A stretch of DNA of 64,000 bases. Origin: Chaetoderma sp. LZ-2023a. Taxonomy: Eukaryota > Mollusca > Caudofoveata > Chaetodermatida > Chaetodermatidae. The position numbers were made by a program, and so were the translations under genes. Of this stretch, positions 55,578 to 64,000 are shown piece after piece. The notes under the pieces are model-generated. The model saw only the letters and a program-made list of their open reading frames with translations, did not search any database and was not told where the DNA came from. The stretch is taken from assembly GCA_034401795.1 (NCBI GenBank), contig CM067372.1, positions 38,940,861-39,004,860 of the forward strand, given 5' to 3'. The stretch's first letter is position 1. Every line of letters starts with the position of its first letter.

Positions 55578-55880
55578 AATTAGGGCCCCAGTACCTTCCG
55601 GTGCGGATTGCGGAAGCCCTATAGTAATCGCCGCATTTGTCTGGGCATCAGTCTGTCTGTCCATCCACAATATTTCGTAAACAACATCATACAGAACCAT
55701 CCACAATATTTCGTAAACAGCATATCGTACAGAACTGCTTCAGATATTTTAATGAAACTTGGTATATGCCTGAGTTATGATACGCAGATGTGCCTTGTGA
55801 AGAATTCACGTTTATAGGTCCAATATTTGGGGGGAAACTGGGCCTTTTAATGCACAAACTCACGATTTTTGTGAATTTCA
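55578..55880 (+). mobile_element. HINE-like 5' end, partial
   Basis: TTAGGGCCCCAGTACCTTCC and GCGGAAGCCCTATAG form a hairpin start, followed by CTGTCTGTCCATCC and ATTTCGTAAACA twice (37-bp duplication near 55665 and 55703). About one unit remains; there is no 3' end. Confidence 0.5.
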
Positions 55881-56399
55881 TCATTTCGTGCTGGAATGAC
55901 TGGTTTGGTAGGTTTGGTAAAATCATTCATTCTAATGGTAGTTACATGTAAGTTTATAAAGTACAGTTTTTTTCATGTTTTCTTATATAAACTATAAACA
56001 CAAAGTGAAGGGCAGAAGAAGCATTATGTTTTCCTAGAAAATGTGCCTCGGATATAAGCGTTCCAATCTACATCACCTCCCTCATAATCACGATTCTGCG
56101 CTAGGCCAACATATTCGTTGTATAACAACACACTTCGTAGATTTATTTATATGTTTTATACATGTGTACAATGGCCAAGCCTTACCAGATAGAATACAGA
56201 TCATTGTAACCAAACATTTACCTTGGGAACAAGTCAACTCACTGACTGACAGTCTGCAGCCTTTTTTCTGTCTAGGTTTCCGCATAAGCCAGACAGTTTG
56301 AATCTCAATTTCAGGATGGGAGTTGCCAAGTGCAGGGAGCAGATCATCAACCTAGACAATGCTTGTTTACCTGATTTATAGTGCAAAATGTTATACCTT
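55881..56399. other. Unassigned sequence
   Basis: An 86-codon ORF at 56041-56301 has no recognisable features. Confidence 0.4.
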
Positions 56400-56596
56400 C
56401 ACCCTTTAACCGTTGAATTTGTTTTAAAAAATTAAATTTTTGAAAATTTACCACTACAATATGACTGGCTCGGTTATCGAGCCAGTCATTCCAGTTGTAA
56501 ATTTTCAAAAATAATCTTATCTTGGTCTGCACATGGACATTTCTCAAGACCACTACAGAAGCCATTTTTGGCTGATATGAGTGTTAAGGGGTTAAC
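56400..56596 (-). mobile_element. Family A palindromic MITE
   Basis: ACCCTTTAACCGTTGAATTT start and GTGTTAAGGGGTTAA end, core TGGCTCGGTTATCGAGCCA. The left outer arm is partly deleted. Confidence 0.88.
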
Positions 56597-56939
56597 ATTG
56601 GCTTGCTCAGAATCAAGGATAGATCTGGCAGGTTATTTCCAGCATTAATGGTCACTGGTGCTTAACCAATATGGGGTGCTAAACATTATTAGCTACACAT
56701 TAATCTATAATTAGCAACACTTTATCTTTCTGTCAGACACTGATAGCATCTTTAAAGCACCGAGCAAATGAAAGCCACCGCCCACCATGATGCCATGATC
56801 TGGTGGCTGGGTGCGCAACAGTTATCCTGTCAGAAATTATACCTATAGCAGACTTTCAAACATTCTCCATTCGAGGACTGGTATGTCACAAATAAAAACC
56901 TTTTGTACTTGCTGTACAGGTAATTAAGGGTCAAGGTGG
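56597..56939. other. Unassigned sequence
   Basis: Nothing recognised. Confidence 0.4.
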
Positions 56940-57120
56940 CCAAAACTGACCTCTGTATTGGTCACAAGGATTGTCCATTTATAGATCAAGAAGACTATGT
57001 TTGAATATTTACTAGTGCGAGCCCCTCATTCCAGCTATAAATCTTCAAAAATAGTCTCCTTATCCTGCAAATCTACATTGACTAAGCAGAAATCTCAATT
57101 ATCTTGACCAACATTGACCA
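56940..57120 (+). mobile_element. Family A MITE, diverged, core deleted
   Basis: GGATTGTCCATTTATAGATC, AAGAAGACTATGTTTGAATA and TTCAAAAATAGTCTCCTTAT arms remain. Confidence 0.7.
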
Positions 57121-57295
57121 CTAACATGATAGTGAGTGATGGTCATCATCGGCACATTAGATGCGCTGATATTTACTGACATATTCTACAACATATATTT
57201 GTATTTATCACCTTGACTGTTTTAACATCATGTTTTCTGTGTATGTGTTCATCAGCATGACAAGTGTTTAGCGCTTTATAACACCGAATCTAGCC

Positions 57296-57455
57296 CAAAG
57301 GGCTATTACAGCGGTCTTGAGAAATGTCCATTTGCAGTCCAAAAGAAGACTATTTTACCACTAGAATGACTGACTCGGTAATCGAGCCGGTCATTCCAGT
57401 GGTAAATTTTAAATAATAATTTTCTCTTTGCCTGCAAATGAACATTCAATATGCA
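57296..57455 (+). mobile_element. Family A palindromic MITE
   Basis: AGCGGTCTTGAGAAATGTCC, core GACTCGGTAATCGAGCCGGTC and CCTGCAAATGAACATTCA. The ends are eroded. Confidence 0.82.
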
Positions 57456-57654
57456 AGCATCAAGCAGGTGTGGTAAACCACTGGCCAGTAGCCAGATATT
57501 GGGAAAAGTGAAGAGATTTAAATCTGTCTATAAGGGGCATCTGCCTTTAGGGCCACATGCTAGACGTTCTTCAACACTGATTCTCAAGATTTTTCATTAG
57601 AATTAAAATATTTTTCTTAGTGAATGTCCTTATCCAGGCTCAGAGATGACAATT

Positions 57655-57960
57655 TTTAGCTTGACGTTACGAAGTAAAACGAGATTGCGATACCCTACAC
57701 GTTGTCCGGTGGTGGCGGCGGCCAATTTGCGTTTAGCTCAACTTTTGTGTTTATATCTCATGTTTGGTTAATCATATTAGACCCAAACTTGGGCACCTGC
57801 TTCCTTAAAATGACACGCCATCACACAATGACCTTGAGGTCAAGGTCACTGTGACCTTGGTAAAAATCTTTTTTTCAACATTAATATTTTCCATTTAGCT
57901 CAACTTTTCTTTTTGTATCTTATGCTTGGTTAATTATACTGGACTCACCTTGGTAACAAA
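57655..57960 (+). mobile_element. HINE-like element, partial (167-bp unit family)
   Basis: It starts TTTAGCTTGACGTTACGAAG with the hairpin-like partner CGAGATTGCG. It then holds one and a half units of the type in 1461-1965. AGGTCACTGTGACCT, a perfect inverted pair, lies at 57843-57857. Confidence 0.6.
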
Positions 57961-58254
57961 CTTGTTTTCAACTTAAAAGGAAAGAATCGGGGAACAAATA
58001 TATGCTCTTGAATGACAGCTTTGTATAATAATCAACCTATACCCACCAGTGAAAAACAGAAATAAATTGGAATAATTAGAAAAAAGCAGCTAAATACCAT
58101 TTATGTCATTCTGGCGGGAACCAATTAGCGACGAAGCTGGACCCACGCATTGTGGTGTATGCCGAGCGAATAAATAATTCTCGCTACAACCGGTCATATA
58201 AGATCAATTATATTCGTGCTAAGCTGATTAGCCACTACGTTCTACAGGGAACAT
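57961..58254. other. Unassigned sequence
   Basis: Nothing recognised. Confidence 0.35.
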
Positions 58255-58450
58255 ACTGTCTAGTTTTAAAACAATTTGACTGAAAGCCGATGTTTCCAGA
58301 GACAGGGTCTACATTCAGTCACATAAATTTTGAAATATTCAGTAGGCATCATATTGCGGCCTTGGAAATGAGCAGTGTGTTTTAAAATCATTTTGACTGA
58401 AACTTGTTGCTTTAACCAGAAAAAGTTACTTTCAAATACAACGTTTTCAA
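58255..58450. mobile_element. Family F-like cores, strongly diverged
   Basis: TTTTAAAACAATTTGACTGA...TTCAGTCACATAAATTTTGA and a second set at 58380-58440. They keep the GACTG/CAGTC pairing only. Confidence 0.45.
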
Positions 58451-58789
58451 AAGGATCAATAGTGAATTAGCAGTAGTGAGTTAATCACTGGACAACCACC
58501 GCGCCTATAGAGAATACTATTCATACCGCTTACAAAACTATATTCAGGTGTTCTTTCGTTATATTCTGGTAGGCCTGTGCGGTACACCTGCACACACAGT
58601 TGACACATGGCGGAGTGCGAAGCACCAGCGTGGCCACTATTTGGCTCCAAGTTAAGCGCTCCTAGATTTAGTAAATGCTTTTTCTCAAATAATCCTGATT
58701 CATTTCCATTTTTTACCGGTGGTAGTTTATTTAATATTGTATGAAATTACCAATAAACATCATTTGTTATTTCCCTTTTCCGTTCCTTT

Positions 58790-58950
58790 AACATTTTCCA
58801 TTTAGCTAAACTTTTCTGTTTATATCTCATATTTGCTTAATCGTACTGAACCCAAACTTGGACACATGCCTCCTTATAATGACATGGCAAACCACACAAT
58901 GATGTTTAAGTCAAAATGTCAATAGTCAAGGTCACTGATATGCATGTCGA
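58790..58950 (+). repeat. One unit of the 167-bp family
   Basis: ATTTTCCATTTAGCTAAACT, TATATCTCATATTTGC and CAAGGTCACTGATATGC match the array at 1461 and the unit at 57860. Confidence 0.65.
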
Positions 58951-59033
58951 TCATCTGTCATTCGTCGTCCCTCCATAAACTTTTGTTTAAAAATGCTACT
59001 GCTCATTAACCGCTTGGCGGATTTCAACCTAAT

Positions 59034-59564
59034 AGACCTTTCCCATATTAGCGTATTTTGGGAAAATACATAGCAAACAGCATTATTTTACCATTGGAAT
59101 CTGATACAACGCACTTTAAACAGTTTATATGAAGAACTAATTTCATAATAGTATTGAAGTCATACATCTTTGGAAAGCTAAGCCAATTTTCCATACATTT
59201 CTGTATTTGTTTTTATAGTTTTGAAAAATTTAATACAGTTGATTGTAATTTTTAAAAAAGGCCCTATTGTCCACTTGATTGGATGAATTTAGGTATTATG
59301 GTATATTCTATACACGCAGATAACCCAATGAAAGATTTACACAAATATAAAAAATAATGCATTAATGTTAGACAATTGAATCCGCTTTCCAATAATATAG
59401 TGATTTTACTTTATCATAGGAACGGATTAAATTGTGGTGTATTTTAGTGCAATAGTAACTCAATGTGGGTCAGCTGCATGGTGGCGGCGTTACCAGGCAG
59501 CAGTTTTGCTCAAAGCATGATTTAGGGGAATCCAGCCGTAATGACATCAATGTGGGAAAGGTGT
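59034..59564. mobile_element. TIR element of 531 bp inside a family B element
   Basis: AGACCTTTCCCATATT at the left and AATGTGGGAAAGGTGT at the right are inverted (14 of 16). AT flanks both sides. Removing it restores CCTAATTTGGCTGG, the normal family B wording, so the boundaries are reliable. No coding capacity was seen. Confidence 0.85.
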
Positions 59565-60233
59565 ATTTGGCTGGAAGGACCCTACGAGGGTAGGCTTCAC
59601 AATTTATATACAGAGTTTAGATTGCTCGATTTTTTGTGTCAAAATCGAAACAATTTTATGAAAAATTTACCGGAATTTGTCAAAATGCTACTCCTCATTA
59701 ACTTTTAAATTACCTTGGCTGGAAGACCCCTATGGGGCTAGGCTTCAGAACTTGTATATAGAATTTTGCTTAGTCAAGTTTTTGGGTGAAAATCTTAGAT
59801 TTTATGAAGAATTTACTGGAAATTGTCAAAATGCTACTCCTCATTAACCGATTGGTGGATTTCAACTTGCTGTGGCTGGAAGGATCCTACGGGGCTAGGC
59901 TTCAGAACTTTTATACACAATTTTAATTGGTAAATTATTTTGGTTGAAAATCTTAGGTTTTATGAAAAATTTACCGGAAATTCTCAAAAAGCTACTCATC
60001 ATCAACTGTTTGACAGATTTCGACTCCAGTTGGCTGGACAAACCCTATTGCGTGTTCAGAATTTCAATGGATAAATTTTTGTGTCAAAATCAAATTTTAT
60101 GAAAAATTTATCAGAAATTGTCAAAATGCATCTCCTCCATAACCGCTTCGTGCATTTTATCCAAATTAGGCTGCAAGTATTCTATAGTGGTAGGCTCTAG
60201 AACTACTATTCAGAATTTGGGTTGGCCATTTTT

Positions 60234-61289
60234 AGCTCACCTGGCCCGAAGGGCCAAGTGAGCCTATGCCGTAGTGACCATCCGTCGTTGTCCGTACGTC
60301 ATCCATCCATCAACTTTTGCTTTAAAACACTGCTCATTAACCACTTGACCAATTTCAACCAAATTTGGCTGGAAGTACCCTATGGTTGTAGGCTCCAGAA
60401 CTTCCATTCAAAATTTTGATTCATCAATTTTTGGGGTGAAAATCTTAGATTTTATGAAAAATGTACCGGAATTTGTCAAATTGATTCTTGTCCATACCAT
60501 TCTGAACGAATTTAACCAAATTTGGCTGGCAGGATCCTAGAATTTCCTTTTGGAATTTTGATACATGAAATTTTTTGGTGAAAATCTTAAATGTTATGAA
60601 GATTTCCTGGAAATTGTCAAATTGCTTCTTCTCCTTAACATTCTGAACGATTTCAACCAAATTTGGCTGAAAGGATCCTGTGGTGATGGGCTCTAGAACC
60701 TCCATTCAGAATTTTGATACGTCATTTTTTTGGGTGAAAATCTTAGATTTTATGAAAAATTTATCCAAAATGGTCAAAATGCTACTCCTCCATAGCTACT
60801 TGACATATTAAAACCAAATTTGGTTAGATGGATTCCTATGGTGGTAGGCTCCAGAACATCCATTCAGAATTTTGATTGAGCTGTTTTTTTGGTGAAAAGC
60901 TTAGATTTTATGACAAATTTACTGCAAATTATCAAATTCCTTCTGCTTGTCAACTTAACTGATTTCAAGCAAATATGGCCAAAAGGATCCTATGATCATA
61001 GGCTCTAGAACTTGCATTCAGAACTTTGATTCATCAAATGTTTTTGGGTAGAAATATCACATTTTATTACAAATTTACTGGAAATTGTCTTCTAATACTA
61101 CTTTGAGCAATTTCAACCAATCTTGCCTAAAATGATCCTATGGTCATAGGCGCCAGAATTTCCATTCAGATTTTTGATTGGTAGATTTTTTCCTGTAAAA
61201 ACTTTTTCCCATCTTGTTTAATGTAATTAAATGCAAATGCTTCAAATGCTAATGGTCCAGGTAAGCATCACAGGCCCTTGGGCCTCTTG
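60234..61289 (+). mobile_element. Family B HINE-like element inserted in a family B element
   Basis: It starts AGCTCACCTGGCCCGAAGGG, CCAAGTGAGCC. It ends GGTCCAGGTAAGCATCACAG, CCCTTGGGCCTCTTG|TT. About six units of about 150 bp carry GGTGAAAATCTTAGATTTTA. Flanked by T on both sides. Confidence 0.85.
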
Positions 61290-61544
61290 TTTTGGTGGCC
61301 ATTTGGATTTTAAAATATTTTCCAGAACATTGAAAATGCTTCTTAATTAGTGGCCCGATTTCAACAAAACATGACTGGAATATCATATCTCATATTAAAC
61401 GAGAATTTTGATTGGTCAATTGCTTTGGTGGTCATCTTTGATTTTTCAAAATTATCCATCATGTCTACCAGTATTTAAATACAAATGGTTCAAACGCTAA
61501 TGGTCCAGGTGAGCATTACAGGCCCTTGGGCCGCTTGTTGATAA

Positions 61545-61640
61545 GCATATCGATAAGCCTTCTATATTTATTTTATGTTTGAAATCAAGTTTCATAGTTC
61601 ATTGCAAAATCGTAAAGTCAAGCTTCATTAGGTTGCATCG
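61545..61640 (+). repeat. Dispersed repeat shared with 1966-2060
   Basis: GATAAGCCTTCTATAT, ATAGTTCATTGCAAAATCGT and CAACCACATTT match the earlier copy. Confidence 0.6.
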
Positions 61641-61649
61641 CAACCACAT

Positions 61650-61805
61650 TTCTGGTTGGAAAGTATCCCCGGAATGAGTGGCTTGATTATTTATCAAGCA
61701 ATTCATTCCACTGGTAAAAGTCAAAGATAGTCTTGACTTGGCTTGCATATGGTCATTCATTAGACAAAATTGTGGCTCTCCTGGGACCAATCTTGACCAT
61801 TAAAT
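61650..61805 (+). mobile_element. Family A MITE, diverged
   Basis: AATGAGTGGCTTGATTATTT, ATCAAGCAATTCATTCCACT and AGTCTTGACTTGGCTTGCAT keep core and right arm. Confidence 0.7.
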
Positions 61806-62238
61806 GGGTAATAGACTTCCATCTTGTGAACAATAGGTACTCACTGTGGCAGATGGATAGCTTTAAGTTGCCACCTGTGTTGTGTGACCACATGTGTTGT
61901 GTGCCTACCTGTTAATGATGCCAGGGTGTTCAGTATAGACAGTTTTGACCCTGATGCTGGCTGGCAGCCAGACAGGGAAAAGTGCACAGAAGCGTGTAAA
62001 GATATACCGTCTGCCATTCCCAGATATTACATAATGCTTACTGTTCTAGCAGACTGGTAAAGGTTCTTGCTATAGAAAATGACAATGAGATACAATAAAA
62101 CCTGTTTAAAGGGACCACGTTATGGCGCACAAACATTTAGTCTTAATTGAGAGGTAATTTGTTATAGCATATGCCTTTAGGAGTTAAAATCTGGTGGTTC
62201 TTGCGAGATGTTCAGTTACTGCACCACCTGCCTTAATT
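61806..62238. other. Unassigned sequence
   Basis: Nothing recognised. Confidence 0.4.
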
Positions 62239-62455
62239 TCTAACACTCATATCCCTTCTGCAGTGGTCTGGAGAAAGATCCATTTGCAGACCAAGTGAAG
62301 ACTATTTTTTGAAAATTTACCACAGGGATGACTGGCTCGATAACCGAGCCAGTCATTTCAGTGGTAAATTTTCAAAAATAGTCTTCACTTGGTCTGCAAA
62401 TTGACATTTTCTATGAGAAAATTGAAATTTTTAAAAACAAATTTGACCAGTAAAT
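62239..62455 (+). mobile_element. Family A palindromic MITE with matched arm variant
   Basis: CTAACACTCATATCCC start and core TGGCTCGATAACCGAGCCA. Both arms carry AAGTGAAGACT / AGTCTTCACTT in place of the usual AAGAGAAGACT, a second case of paired change. Confidence 0.9.
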
Positions 62456-62694
62456 GAAACACCACTCATTCGCTCCGGAAGTCAGATGGTCTCACTGGAG
62501 AGGTGGCTTGATGGGAATGATATATATCTGTTCTCAAAACAGTAAATTATGTGTAAATACACTATAATTGGAGCATTGACTTTTCAGAATTTGCTGATGA
62601 ACAAGCCATCATTATTATTGGAAGCAACTTGACACATTTCCTACTTAATGATTGAGCTTGCCTTATTCACTTCTTGCACTAAAATAGATGAATT

Positions 62695-63060
62695 GATGCA
62701 TTCAATACAATGGATGAATCCAGTTTTAGCTATGCCCTTCCCCTTCTCATCTCTAGCTACCCTCTGCCCATGCTTTGCACGTGTTGGGATCGATTAACAT
62801 ACTTTGATCCCAGAATCCCAATTTCATAATAACTACAGCTAACCTCTTGGATATTTTGAAACTAATTTGTCTCGGTCCTGTTGCTGCCTATGATAGCAGC
62901 AGCGCCCAGTCAAATTAGTTTCAAAATATTCAACAGAATGTTTTTTAAATAGTAAAAGCATAGAGGTCGTACAGTCTGACAGAGTTTTAAGTCTTTGACA
63001 GACTTATAGCTACATCATTCATTACGCATTTTAATTGTGACGTCAGCCTGCATGTGATGT
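62695..63060 (+). mobile_element. Family F, long form, complete
   Basis: AATACAATGGATGAATCCAG, TTTGCACGTGTTGGGATCGA, core TTGGATATTTTGAAACTAAT...TTAGTTTCAAAATATTCAAC around GTTGCTGCC/AGCAGCAGC. It ends ATTGTGACGTCAGCCTGCAT, GTGATGT. It abuts the 39-bp satellite. Confidence 0.85.
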
Positions 63061-63062
63061 AT

Positions 63063-64000
63063 AACATTTACCTATTGTTAGTAAGTGACAATAACCCAGA
63101 TAACCTTTATCTATTGTTAGTAAGTGAAAGTAACCCATATAACCATTATCTATTGTTAGTAAGTGAAAGTAACCCATATAACCATTATCTATTGTTAGTA
63201 AGTGAAAGTAACCCATATAACCATTATCTATTGTGATTAAGTGACAATAAATAACCCATATAACCATTATCTATTGTGAGTAAGTGACAATAACCCATAT
63301 AACCATTATCTATTGTGAGTAAGTGACAATAACCCATATAACCATTATCTATTGTTAGTAAGTGAAAGTAACGCATATAACAATTATCTATTGTGAGTAA
63401 CTGACAATAACCCATATAACCATTATCTATTGTGAGTAAGTGACAATAACCCATATAACCATTATCTATTGTGAGTAAGTGACAATAACCCATATAACCA
63501 TTATCTATTGTTAGTAAGTGAAAGTAACCCATATAACCATTATCCATTGTTAGGAAATCACAATAACCCATATAACCATTAGCTATTGTTACAGATAACC
63601 ATTATCTATTGTTAGTATGTGAAAGTAACCCATATAACCGTTATCTATTGTTAGTAAGTGAAAGTAACCTATATGACCGTTATCTATTGTTAGTAAGTGA
63701 CAATAGTCCATATAACCATTATCTATTGTTAGTAAGTGACAATAACCCATATAACCTTTATCTATTGTTAGTAAGTGATAATAACCCATATAACCATTAT
63801 CTATTGTTAGTAAGTGACAATAACCCATATAACCATTATCTATTGTTAGTAAGTGACAATAACCCATATAACCATTATCTATTGTTAGTAAGTGAAAGTA
63901 ACCCATATAACCATTATCTATTGTGAGTAAGTGACAATAACCCATATAACCATTATCTATTGTTAGTAAGTGAAAGTAACCCATATGACCATTATCTATT
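63063..64000. repeat. 39-bp satellite, about 24 units, continuing past the window
   Basis: Units read TTATCTATTGTTAGTAAGTG, AAAGTAACCCATATAACCA, with variants GAGTAAGTGACAATAACCC. One unit near 63580-63600 is shortened and one near 63245 has a 4-bp insertion. Because 39 is a multiple of three and one frame lacks stops on each strand, the array yields ORFs of 13-residue peptide repeats on both strands. These are not evidence of a gene. Confidence 0.97.

Larger units (their letters stand above)
58951..61537 (+). mobile_element. Family B HINE-like element, interrupted twice
   Basis: Its core units (AATGCTACTCCTCATTAACC, GGCTTCAGAACTTGTATA) run from 58951, are broken at 59034-59564 by a TIR element, and break again at 60234-61289 by another family B element. 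They then resume (GGTGGCCATTTGGATTTT) to the 3' end GGTCCAGGTGAGCATTACAG, CCCTTGGGCCGCTTG|TT at 61537. The AGCTCACC start is missing. Confidence 0.75.

Noticed and set aside
63043-63984. ORFs with 13-residue repeats on both strands at the window end
   Set aside because: A 39-bp satellite without stops in one frame explains them.

Overview
The window is animal nuclear DNA, most likely from a marine mollusc or another lophotrochozoan. The evidence is AT-rich, CpG-poor background sequence, microsatellites, fragments of non-LTR retrotransposons, one DIRS-like retrotransposon gag, and many nonautonomous elements built from about 150-180 bp tandem units between short hairpin ends. That last design is known as pearl elements in bivalves and, more generally, as Helentron-associated elements (HINEs). 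The taxon is an inference from repeat style and not a database match. I recognise no host protein-coding exon, tRNA, rRNA or CRISPR; almost every long ORF is a by-product of a repeat. The window therefore reads as an intergenic or intronic graveyard of mobile DNA.

Layout. 1-6.6 kb: scattered palindromic MITEs, a 167-bp tandem array, a TIR element of about 1.27 kb (3236-4500) carrying a non-LTR tail, and a cluster of the motif CCGTCCCTAAC. 7.2-13.8 kb: a 22-bp minisatellite split by a CpG-rich insertion of about 6.3 kb, with a promoter-like region, a twice-frameshifted DIRS-like gag and a near-perfect 132-bp palindrome. 14-24 kb: a 44-bp minisatellite, several MITEs and two tandem arrays. 24.9-28.7 kb: two HINE-like elements. 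31-36.4 kb: a densely nested block, with a HINE inside a HINE and a HINE inside a palindromic MITE. 37.3-38.1 kb: a 210-bp higher-order repeat around (GT)n. 40-41.5 kb: a reverse-transcriptase pseudogene on the minus strand. 45.9-48.7 kb: a long-TIR element filled with later insertions. 51.9-53.4 kb: non-LTR remnants, one with an RNase H motif split by a MITE. 57.6-61.5 kb: a three-level nest. 63.06 kb to the end: a 39-bp satellite that continues past the window.

Repeat families used below. Family A is a palindromic MITE of about 220 bp with the core ATGACTGGCTCG...CGAGCCAGTCAT and ends TTAACCCTTTAACACT (20 copies or fragments here). Family F is a palindromic core TTGAATATTTTGAAACTAA...TTAGTTTCAAAATATTCAA, found either in a short TTAA-ended form or inside a longer element of about 370 bp. 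Family B, C and D HINE-like elements start AGCTCACC, GTCTCACC or TAGTCCCC and end just after a small hairpin with CTTG followed by T. Families A, F-short and a third palindrome at 31913 all sit at TTAA with CCC next to it, as piggyBac-type elements do, although no transposase is present in the window. The nest order gives a relative chronology: tandem arrays and MITEs are oldest, HINE-like elements later, and the CpG-rich DIRS-like insertion is probably among the youngest.
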